Notes under the pieces: model-generated | Seen by the model: the letters and a program-made list of their open reading frames with translations, nothing else | Told to the model about the DNA's origin: nothing | Database searches by the model: none | Made by a program: the position numbers and the translations under genes | Assembly: GCF_029168945.1 (NCBI RefSeq) | Contig: NC_083602.1 | Span: 11,591,850 to 11,655,849, forward strand | Reading direction: 5' to 3' | Length of the DNA stretch: 64,000 nucleotides | DNA from: Cannabis sativa | Lineage: Eukaryota > Streptophyta > Magnoliopsida > Rosales > Cannabaceae | In this document: positions 23,735 to 33,925 of the stretch, piece after piece | How positions within the stretch are numbered: the first letter of the stretch is position 1 | How the letters are laid out: every line of letters begins with the position of its first letter

Positions 23735-25172
23735 CTAGGGCTGCTAGGGTTGGTGTTTTTCCTGTAATTCTTGTGAATCTCAGTTGGTTGTTAGTGATTT
23801 AAGCCAAGGTAAGCCTTTGAGTAACTCCCTTTGGTTTTCTTAAGTTTCAAGTTTAGAATTTTGCATGATTTTGGGTATTACAGTTCTGTAGCTACTGTTA
23901 GTGTTTGATATTGTTTTCTGAAGCTTATTTATGATTAGAAATGTTGAATTAAGCATGTTTTGATGGCTGGTTTGTTGATTGAGCAAGCTTTGAGTTTTAG
24001 AACTCAAGCTTCGCTCTTTAATGGTGAAATTTGATTTTGAGCTTGGGTAGTTGTTTTATTGCTTGGAATATGTCTATTGGGGTATAATATCTAGGTCTAG
24101 AAGGTTTGGTAAAGTTTGGAATCAATTTGGTTAGGTTTTGGAGTTTTTTTAGGTATTCTGGTATAAACCGGCTAACCGATTTTACAATGCATGTAAAACC
24201 GGTTACCCAGATTTGCTGTTGGGTTCCCCAAAAAATTCATGTTGTCAATTCATGTTAGTTTCAGGGCTTTGGTTGGTTAATTCCTTGTTAGTTTAGGGTA
24301 TTACCATGTTAAGTTTCAGTAGACAGGGTTTTGGTTTAAAATCTAAGTCCCTGGTTGTGATTTAGCTTTAGCGTATCACTTATCCATGTTGTTATCGATG
24401 TGATTTAGGAGCCTGTAATTCGCCGAGCAGTTGTTCCACTCAGGTTGGTCGACACACCTGAATTCGAAATTGAGGTAAGATTAGTATAATGTCATGCATA
24501 TGTTATTACATGTTTAGCATACATGTTGTTTATGCCTGTTAGATTACATTGATAGCAGTAATAATATACTTAGAGTTGTATTGATTACTGATAAATGTAT
24601 GTTGGCTGAAATACTAATCGATGTTGTCACATCAATATGGCTAGTGTATGACTAGCATATTAAGTATAGGCTGACATTATAGTCGATGGTATTGTTGTAT
24701 GAACGTTCTAGACTCAGTACCGTGTGGGACACGGGGATTAGGGTTATAGTCATGGTTATAACCCGGGATATTATTAAGTTTTATGCTATGCTTCTCTTAC
24801 TGAGTCTGTCGACTCACAGTGCTATTTCCATGTGTAGGTAAGGGCAAGGCTAAAGCTAAGGAGCCGTGAGAGCGAGCAGATGAAGATTGTACATGTCGGG
24901 GCGGTTAGGCCTGGAGCATACGATCTTTGGGACATCAGGGCTTTTGTTGTATAGTCGCTAGGCGACAGAACATTTGTATATGATTAGCAAACTTTTGTAA
25001 ATATATTTTGTAACGGGATCCCGGGATTTTATAAATGTAGTACTTTATGTTTCTAATTAAATAAGAAATTTTTTAATTAATCACGTTTTTCGTTAAACTC
25101 GTTGATTAGCAACGAGCTGCACAGTATGTTAAAAATTCACGCTAACATGCCTAAATTAGTTAGGGTGTTACA
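23152..25172 (+). mobile_element. Ty3/gypsy solo LTR B, 2021 bp
   Basis: Starts TGTAAAGACCGCTTAGC and ends GTTAGGGTGTTACA. The flanks ttttc (23147-23151) and ttttt (25173-25177) are a near-match TSD. It is clearly related to solo LTR A at both ends, with the same GAGTCTGTCGACTCACAG block, the GTCGCTAGGCGAC hairpin and the CTCGTTG-ATTAG-CAACGAG stem. It contains a long CT microsatellite. Confidence 0.88.
23640..23728 (+). repeat. (CT)n microsatellite, about 44 units
   Basis: An uninterrupted CT dinucleotide run inside solo LTR B. The related LTRs have only short CTCTCT tracts at the same place (19590-19620, 41210-41226), so this is a local expansion. Confidence 0.95.
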
Positions 25173-26415
25173 TTTTTTTTTCTGTTTTTTTTTTATAAAT
25201 TTCTCAATTTTATTTTTTTTTACTATAAGGATTTAACACTATCTCTTATTAATCTTACTTCTATGAATATGATATTGCAGTGTTTAATTTTTTTTTGTTT
25301 TTGTTTTAACTTTTGATCTTTTTTAATTCTACTAGCACTTCATTATATTATTTATTTGTATTATTATGTATTGAGTAAATATATTGGAGATAACAACGAC
25401 AAAGACTACAGATGAGATACGCTGATGACAACCGGTGAGATACAATAATTGACAAATACTCTAATTTTTCTCTATACTATCCTATTTATTTTATTTTATA
25501 TTAACAATTTTTTAATAGAGAAATTTAAAATTTTATATATACATTATCCATATAAATTTTAAATTTCTTAATAAATAAAATAGAATCTTTGAGTTTTATT
25601 TTTAATAAATAATTCTATAGTATAATTTTAATATTATTATATATTAGATTAATTTTTAAATTATTATTTATTATTTTTATAAATAATTTTTTTTTAATTA
25701 TTATACTAAAATAAAATTAAAATAGTGGCACGGAAAAGGCTATATTACCTAATTTTATAATCTCTTTTAAATATTACTATACTAATTTTATTTTTGTCAA
25801 AAAAAAAATTGTGGTATATAATTTTTTTATTATAATATATTAATTTTTTGTGCTACAATATATTAAATAATATTATATGTAAAATATATATTTGATGATA
25901 TAATAAAATATATTTATTTATTGTAATTATACTAAATTAATAGGAAATACTAATAAATTTATACCACATAATTTTATTATTATATAATTTATTTTTTTTT
26001 TAAAAAAAACATGAAATAAATAATAAATATATTTTTATAATTTTTATTATATATTTTTTAAAAATAAATATTTACTTAATTTAGGGAAATTCTATAATGC
26101 ATTCTCTTAAAAGAGATACACCGATACATCTTTATATGTTTTAGTATCTGAAATAATTTTTTAGTTAAATTTTTTCTTATGGTCATGTAAATTATAGTTA
26201 TTTAAGACATCATGTAAAATTTTAAGAAATTCAAAAAAGTTTAACACGCTGAAAATTGCGTTCAAGAATTATGTTGCACGCGTGACTATTTTATTTTATA
26301 CGCTTGTAAAATAGACTGTTTGAATATTATTTTTTATATTGTAAATTATTTCGAATTTTTCTAAATTTTATAGGATATCTTAAATAATTACAACGTACAT
26401 GAATATAAAAAAAAA
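25173..26415. other. Very AT-rich intergenic sequence
   Basis: No coding frames. Long T/A runs dominate. From about 26090 to 26400 there is a decayed dispersed repeat (tagttatttaagacatc and aaaattttaa blocks) that also occurs at about 51560-51610. Confidence 0.5.
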
Positions 26416-26782
26416 GGTTAAATACTATTTTGGACCCTGTGTTTTGCAAAAGTTACCAATTGGACCCTCTGTTTTGTTAAAAGACAAAATAGACCCTATA
26501 TTTTCCAAAATAGTAAAAATAGGACCCTGAACTGATTTTTTGTCAAAATAAAATTAAATAATAATACGATCTAAAAGTGTTATGACAAAATTGTTTACAT
26601 ATTCTATATATGTTCGTATTTTTAAGTTGGTTATATTAAAAAAAAAAAAAAGTTGTCAAAAATTAAGTTAAGGGTCTTATTTGTACCATTTTAGAAAATA
26701 CAAGGTCTATTTTGTCATTTAATAAAACAGACGGTCCAATTGATAACTTTTTTAAAACACACCGTCCCAAATGGTATTAACC
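26416..26782. mobile_element. Long-TIR MITE, 367 bp, upstream of the 48K gene
   Basis: The left end GGTTAAATACTATTTTGGAC and the inverted right end GGTTAATACCATTTGGGAC continue for about 110 bp as inverted arms (TTACCAATTGGACC, AAAATAGACC and TTTTCCAAAAT blocks). It is flanked by runs of 9 and 11 A residues, so a 9-bp TSD is possible but not provable. The layout suggests a Mutator-type non-autonomous element. Confidence 0.75.
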
Positions 26783-27113
26783 AAAAAAAAAAATTAGACT
26801 TAATTTTTTTAAAATGACCAAACAAGTCGAGGGTGCATCATAAAAGGAGAGGAGGTGCAATGTATAATTTTTTTTTAGGTTAGAGAGTTTGAGAGGGGTC
26901 TCATCTAAGAAATGACTAGTCGGAGACGGGCTAACCCAAACAACGAACGAGGGGAGGTAGGTAGGGAAGAAACACGTTTCGTTGCTCTGACTCTGATTCA
27001 GTCCGCCATTGGTGTCCATCGAAGAAGTTCAAACTACAATCCTCACTCTCACTCCTCTCAGCGTTTACTCTTTAATCTTCCTACACTACGCTACTACTAG
27101 TAACAAGGTTCTC

Positions 27114-30100
27114 ATGACCCAACCTCCTCCTCCGTTTTCTCATCCACCTTTCACTTCTTTACCCTCTAACCCAAACCCTAGCTCTCAATTCCAACACCCA
27201 CACCCCCAAAACCTTACTCCTCATACTCCGGACCTCTCCGCCACTCTCTCAACTCTCAATTCTCTTATTCACCAATCTGAGCAGACTCTTCTATCCCTTT
27301 CTACTCTTCTGCCACTCCAACACCCTAGTCAGACCAACCTCAATGGCTTTGTATCTTGCTCATTCAACCCCCATCACCTCTTGCCACCCGACTCCCTCTT
27401 TGCTCATTTTCTCAGCTGCCCCTCCTCTCCTTCCCCTATTCAACCTGACCTTCTTCCACCTCTTAATTACACCCAAACTCTGAAACCCACCGCTTCTTCG
27501 CAGCCTGAAAAGGGTTTTCTTCAGTCGGTTCAAGGCTCTGATTTTGAGCTTTGCTTCTCTTTGGATGATTTCTTTGCGGAGTTTGGGTGCAATGCATTCT
27601 ACCATGATTGCCCTGGTGTGGTTAGTTTGTCTGCTATAAATGGTGTCAGTAGAACATTTACTCTTCCGTCAATTTTGTCCGCTCAATGTGCTAATTTTGT
27701 GAGCAAAGGGGATATAGAGACGAAGAGCTTTGGGAGAGATTGTAGAAAGATTCTTCCTTCAGAGTTGTGGGCTACTAGAGCTGAGGTTGAAATGTGGAAT
27801 GAGTATCCCACTGTATACTCATACAGAGTTCTTTGTGCCATTTTGGGGTTGGATTTAACTGGAGTTAATGGCTTGGCGAGATGGGTCATTGCAAGTTCGC
27901 CCAGATATGGAGTTGTGATTGATACGGCTATGAGGGATCACATATTTGTGCTCTGCAGGCTTTGTTTGAAGGCAATTCTCAAAGAAGCTTTAACTTTGGT
28001 GGACAATGGTGATTCCGAGATGATTCCAGGGAATACGAGCTTTAATTGTCCAGTTCTTGTTCAAGTTTTAACGTGGCTGGCATCTCAGCTTTCCATTCTT
28101 TATGGTCAAATAAATGGGAAGCTTTTTGCCATAAATATTGTCAAGCAATGCATATTAGAAGCTGCGTCATCTGTATTAATTTTCTCAATTGAGCATAATG
28201 TGAAAGAGTCTCCTATTGAAGAGTTTCATCATAGTTTGGATATGAATTCAAATGATAGTACTGGTAATGTCAAAGTGGAAGAACCACTTGAAAGAGGTAC
28301 TGAAGAAGAACATAATAGCATATTAGATGAAAGTGTTACGGCAGGGGTGATTTTTGTTTCTCAGGTAGTGGCAGCAGTTGCAGCACTGCATGAAAGGTCC
28401 TTGTTTGAAGATAAAGTTAAGGCACTACGGTCTTACCAACCACTTACTAACTATCAACGGTATCCTTCTATACATGCACTTTTTCATTCATTAGCTATTA
28501 TTTCAATTTCTGTTGGCTAACTATGTTAGTTTCTCCCTCTGAAAATGTTGCTAATTATTTTGTTGTGAACAATTGCCATGTCTATTGAGATCTCACCAAG
28601 TAATTGAAGTACTTAGCGTTGTATACTTCTTTAGACTGTGTGATAAGGTGTTCTGGTAATCTGACATAGCATTTTTATTGTAGGATGGCAGAGCATAATT
28701 ATGTGTCACAAAGGGCTGATGAAGAGCGAAAAAAACGTCCTATGTACAGACCCATAATTGAGCATGATGGCCTACCTCGGGTGAAAATATCTAATGAGGT
28801 ACTAATTGATAGACATTTTTGGTTCTTAATGAAGTACTATGACTTGAATAGTTAACCAGCTTAATCTTAATTTACACATACCAAATCTTTAGTTGGAATA
28901 GATAATGTAATGTCCAATATGAATAAAGGGCTTTCCCTTGAAATATTATTATGTAAACTATTGCCCGGGCCGGCTCCTTCCGATAGAAACTTGGTAAGAA
29001 GTGAGAATCGTATATTCATGCAAATAAAAAATGATAGAACAAAGTTCAGCCAACTTTTTGTCTAGAAATTTCAACCATATCAAGCATTATGAACTTGCTC
29101 CTAGTAATTTTGTATTTGGGACAGTAGCACAACATATTTGTTATAAATATCAGGCAAGTTGTTCTATTCTATAATCTCAAGAGCACCTGTATTTTTTATT
29201 GGGCATTATACAAGGATACAAACAAGAACAGGACTAGAGAGGAATTATTAGCCGAAGAAAGAGATTACAAAAGGCGAAGAATGTCATACCGTGGCAAGAA
29301 GGTGAAGCGATCGCACTTGGAGGTAAACAAAAGTTTATACTAAATATGTGTTATCCTCTTTCTATTAGCTTGTTGTGCTCTTATATACTATGTTACAAGC
29401 CCATAAACATGTTTCTGACATGAAGGTGAAGCAATCACACTAGGAGGTGAACATAAGTTTTTATACTGAATATGGGTTATCCTCTTTCTATTAGCTTTTT
29501 GTGGGCCTATTTGTTTATGTCACAAACCCATTAACTCGGATGTTTCTGACAAGTAAAATTAGTTTTATAGCTACGTTCAAATGAATAATATAATAAGTAG
29601 TTTTGGTTCTGGCGTAGGTAGTTAATTAGTTCTGAAAATCTGTTAATCTAAGGCTTAAAAGTCATGTTTCAGAGTTTTATATAGTTTTGACATTTGTGAG
29701 AAATGATGTCGATCTGCTTCCGTTCCTTCTCTGTATAAATATGTTTTTTTTTTAATCCTAAAACTTAAGGTTATGAGAGATATTATAGAAGACTACATGG
29801 ATGAAATCAAACAAGCTGGAGGCATTGGGTGCTTTGAGAAGGAATCTTTAGTAAAGGATACAATTCCATTTAAACCGCCTTATGCATCCGACTCAACCAC
29901 GTATGCTGACATGCCTAAGAAAAGTTACCATGACTCATCAACCGCTGGAGATAGTCCAAAATATCACCAGTATCAGTTACACTCTGATTATAGGACTCAT
30001 GCTACAACTTCTAAGGGTCCTTTGGTGAAAGAATATCAGCAACCAAGAAGAGGCCATCATGATAACCATGAACTCTCTGAGGAGGGTGTCAATAGGGATA

Positions 30101-30447
30101 AACACGATAGAGAGTACTATTCCAAAAGTAGTCCAAGACATGTCCGGTCAAGTGAGTGGCCTCGTAGACCAAGGGAACAAGATGAAATCGATGTTACCAG
30201 AATCAAGCATCATGACAGTAAACACTCATCTTCTAGACTATCTAAACATCATGATAACAGATCATCCGGCTCCTCGAAACATTCTGATTACAGATCAAAA
30301 TCTAAAGATCGGCGGCACAGGGAAAGATATGAGAATACTTTTGAGGATAGATACAATCCTGCAGAGTCTCATGACACACATGAAGGCGGTAACTCTTCTA
30401 CCAGCAACTATTACAGAGCAGATAACATTCATAATGATGAGAATTGA
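27114..30447 (+). CDS. SNRNP48: U11/U12 small nuclear ribonucleoprotein 48 kDa protein, four exons
   Basis: Exons are 27114-28459, 28684-28798, 29215-29322 and 29770-30447, all with GT-AG introns and matching phases, giving 748 residues. The protein is a subunit of the U11/U12 di-snRNP, which recognises 5' splice sites of U12-type introns in the nucleus. Residues 82-102 form the CHHC zinc finger (C82, H88, H98, C102; C-x5-H-x9-H-x3-C), the type known to bind the U11 5' splice-site helix. Exon 3 carries TREELLAEERDYKRRRMSYR and exon 4 begins VMRDIIEDYMDEI, both conserved with the animal 48K protein. The C-terminus is rich in Arg, Ser, His and Lys (SKHSSSRLSKHHDN). The residues before the finger are Pro/Ser-rich. 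An in-frame ATG at 27009 would add 35 residues; I prefer 27114 because the next residues (MTQPPPPF) begin the low-complexity leader. No break is seen. Confidence 0.9.
29298..29551 (+). repeat. Tandem duplication of an exon-intron junction inside intron 3 of SNRNP48
   Basis: The 124-bp block 29298-29421 (end of exon 3, its 5' splice site and the start of intron 3) is repeated directly at 29422-29551 with about 80-85 percent similarity by eye. The second copy keeps a GAG|gtgaac decoy donor, but its exon-like part has a TAG in place of TTG. Confidence 0.85.
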
Positions 30448-31342
30448 ACCAGGGACCACAAACTACAATGGGACGGTTTCTACTTTGCCGTTCTTGGTAA
30501 GTTAACATAGTCACCCCTCTTTCTTTTTTCTCCAGTGTGTTTTCTTCTGTTTTACTTGACAGTGGCCTTTTGTTTGTAACTTTGTTTATTGGCATCACTT
30601 TGCAGTACGAAGTCTTCATCCTCCAACAGTTTTGTTTACATCCGTATCCTCCTTTTGTATCCTTGATAGTTTTTTTTTCTTGTTTAATTTTCTATCAAGC
30701 AATATCTTTCATTTTTTATTCACATAATTATTGGTTATGATCATATTTCACTAAACACGAAGGCTAAGTGTACAGTTTACTGCATTTTATTTAGACTAAA
30801 TCAGCATCATCATTTATAGTGTTATGACTCGTATGGTTAGCTCACTACTGTTTTCTCAGGCAAGTTAACTTTTCTAGTGTCAACCCTCATTTGATGGACT
30901 CAATTTCATGAGCGCCTACTATAAATTTTGAAGTAGTTACAATATGGGGGCAGGTTTTTCTATCTGGTAAAAACAATAGTTTTTGTACCGTTTATATCTT
31001 CAGCTGCTAGATAATAGATTTACTTTTTGAGAAATCTAATTGATAAAGTTGTGTAATATTTAAAAATAAACGTGCTAGTTGTTATAAGTTCAAAATACAT
31101 CTTAGATGCATTGGGCTTTTGGTGTAAGAGGGGGACTAGTACTATTATGATATTATGATATGATTAGCAATTATTTATAAATTTTATCAAAGTAAAATAA
31201 GTGAAAAATTGGAAACTGATATTTAATTTTACCCATAGTAATATTTTACCTAATCATGGGTGTTTTTTAGTAATTCTCTACATTTATTATATGGTAGTTA
31301 AAATCTAGAATAAATTAATAGAGAAATGTAATAGAATAAATG
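30448..31342 (+). other. 3' flank of SNRNP48
   Basis: Presumed 3' UTR followed by AT-rich intergenic DNA. I see no further coding exon of the gene and no other gene. Confidence 0.5.
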
Positions 31343-32133
31343 TTGAATAATCAATTTTTTTTTTTTTTTTTGAAAATTAGCGTGGTACTTCATGAAATAA
31401 AACCAAAAGCTAGACCTCACGGTCATTACAAAGTAGGTTCTCCGGCAGAGCGGAGACCGGAATACATCCATACATCTGGTGGGTAAACGCCCACTTAGCC
31501 ACATTATGGGTAGCAAAGTTACAATGCCTACTAATATTCAAAAAGTTACAACTAATAAAAGGAGTTGATCTCAACCAAAAGGAGACATAGTTCTCAAGAG
31601 CCCAATGGGACTCCTTTCCATTGAGGATATTGATCACTAGTCTCGAGTCACTCTCAATAATAATGAACTTTAAACTTAAATCAATTGCCAGAGAAATGGT
31701 TGAACAACAGGCCGCTGTTTCTCTGCACAAAGCATCCGAAAAGTCCAACTGAGCTGTATGGATTCGAATCACCTCACCCAGGTGGTTCCTAGTAACAACA
31801 GTTGTGCACATGCTCGTCAGTCCCACTCGAACATCTCAATTCAGTTTGGTCCAATCCTCAGGGGGTGGATTCCATTTTTCTGTCAAAGTCAGAGTCGGTG
31901 ACGACACTAGAGAAGCATGTAAATCTGCAAAAGAAGTGTAAATAAGGTCAATACATTTTTATACATCTGGGGATAGGTTATTGTGAACTTTTTCATTTTG
32001 CGCCCTCCAGATGGTATCAACTACTATGGATGCATAGAGAAAAACCTCCTCTTCGCGGATACCCCTGTTTTTAAGACTCCAGAGAAATTTCACCCAGTCC
32101 TAAACACGAATCACGTTGCCATTGAATAATCAA
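31343..32133 (-). mobile_element. 5'-truncated LINE with RNase H domain and 12-bp TSD
   Basis: The element is 31355-32121, on the minus strand. It ends in a poly-A tail (seen as the T-run at 31355-31371). The 12-bp direct repeat ttgaataatcaa flanks it at 31343-31354 and 32122-32133, so the insertion is well defined and 5'-truncated. Its coding part reads, in order, SIVVDTIWRAQNEK, a linker with one stop, PPEDWTKLN and an RNase H-like domain (31410-31826) with FIIIESDSRLVINILNG and NFATHNVAKWAF. This plant RNase H type follows the RT and zinc-binding region of L1-class LINEs. The usual DxN start of the domain is broken by a stop (KLN*DV). Confidence 0.88.
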
Positions 32134-32267
32134 AATTAATATTTGTAATATGTTGTTTACTAAAATTGTTTGAAAATAGAATAGTTATGATATATTTTGT
32201 TTACAAGAACTATAATTATAATATTTAAATGAAGAATTACCTTATATACTATTTTTTAACTTTTTTT

Positions 32268-32859
32268 AAGGTAAATTGCAGCATAAATACTTAATGTTTC
32301 AGATTTTATACACTTAAATACTTAATGTTTATTTTTAGAGGCAAAAATACATAATGTTACAATTCTCTTACATCGTTACTTCCACTTCCGTAAATATAGA
32401 CACATGGAGGGCACAAATACATTACATTTATTTATTTTATTTTAAAATTTAGTATTTTTAATATAAAAAACTAAATACTACTTCTTTAAAAAAAAAAAAA
32501 AAAATAAGAGAGATGCAATATTAAATTACCGAAGCTGAGTGAACCAGTACAATATATGGAACATGATTATTGAATTGAGGTGCCAATATCATGTGAAAAT
32601 TGTTATGAGAACTGTTTTTTTTTTTTTTTGAAACAAGTAGCATTTAGTTTCTGATATTAAAAATATTAAGTTTTAAAATAAAATAAAAATAAATGTAATG
32701 CATCTGAACCATTCACATGTCCATATTTATAAGTTAAAGGAAGTGGTAGTAACAGTGTAAAAGAATTGTAACATTAAGTATTTTTGCCTTCAAAAATAAT
32801 CATTAGGTATTTAAGTATATAAAATCTAAAATATTAGGTATTTATGCCGCAATTTACTA
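32268..32859. mobile_element. Long-TIR MITE of the GCGGCATAAATAC family, about 590 bp
   Basis: The left arm GGTAAATTGCAGCATAAATA and the inverted right arm AGTAAATTGCGGCATAAATA pair for roughly 110 bp with shared inner blocks (AGATTTTATA, CTTAAATACTTAATG, TTACAATTC). It resembles the 3468-3842 element but is longer inside. The flanks are T- and A-runs, so no TSD can be called. Confidence 0.75.
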
Positions 32860-32952
32860 AAAAAAAATACACAATTAATTAAACATTATTTAAATTACAT
32901 ATTTTTTAAAATCCTATGATATTAATTTATAGCTATTTTTCTATAATAATAA

Positions 32953-33286
32953 GGGATTATTTCACAAAAACATAAAAACAACAAAAAAAAATTACAAAAA
33001 TACGGTTTTACGGAATTTTAAATATTTTTACGATTTTTTTGATTTTATTTACAGAAAATACGGTCTTTTTATGTTGTAATCTTGTTAATTTGTTGTTGAC
33101 TTTTTGATATCTGTATGTTATTTTTTGTTATTATTTTCATGTTACTTTTATGTAGTTTTCTTGTTAATTTTATGTTGTTTTCGTGTTATATTTTGGAAAA
33201 CAGTAGTAATGTAAAAAAAAAACGTTCTTTGAACGTAAAAATATAAATATTTTATAAAAAAAATAGTGTCTTATGTAATTATTCCT
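32953..33286. mobile_element. Possible small inverted-repeat element
   Basis: The left end GGGATTATTTCACAAAAAC and inverted right end AGGAATAATTACATAAGAC are similar, and both arms contain TATTTTTACG. The flanks on both sides are AATAATAA-like. Weak, because the region is AT-rich. Confidence 0.35.
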
Positions 33287-33925
33287 AACAATAATAATCT
33301 ATAACATATATAAATTTATTGACAGGGCCTTTTATTTTATTAAAAAATAATTTGGACTTCATATTTTTAAAAATAAAACATAATACTACTCCACCTAATT
33401 TTTGTCATATTTTTTTTTTTAAGATATAACAAATTTAAAGTCAGTTTCTAGCACAAAGAGAGTGCAAAAAAATGTAGTAAATTTAGTCATAAAACCTCAA
33501 AATCATAGTATTATTATTTTCTATTTTGACTAAAGTTGGGCTCACAATATTTATTCTAATTTTATAAAATATAAATTATTTGACAAAACAGATAGTCGAA
33601 TCGGTAATTTTTAAAATGCAAAATTCAAAATAATATTTACTTAATATTACATTTTGGACATCTCGAAAATTTATTACATTAATATATTTTTTTTGATAAT
33701 TTCATTATATTAATACTAAATTTTGAAAAAAAATATTTGTGCTTAAAGAACTCTGCTAAATACAATAAATTAATCTTAAAAGAAAAAAAATTGATTTATT
33801 ATCTCTTTTATAATTTAGATCTTCTTGAGATAAAATTTAAAACTTATAAATTAGTAATCAAAATAATTACTATATGATAAGTAATTAAATTGATAATAAT
33901 GAAAAGTCTATCTTATTATATTTTA
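33287..33925. other. AT-rich intergenic stretch, nothing recognised
   Basis: No coding frame, terminal repeat or tandem structure that I can support. Confidence 0.5.

Noticed and set aside
27009..27113. Upstream ATG extending the 48K protein by 35 residues (MVSIEEVQTTIL).
   Set aside because: The extension is hydrophobic and unlike the Pro/Ser-rich start that follows. I treat it as 5' leader, although sequence alone cannot exclude it.
29773..30505. Second open frame at 30059-30505 as a separate small gene.
   Set aside because: It overlaps exon 4 of SNRNP48 in another frame; the Arg/Ser/His-rich frame fits the known C-terminus.
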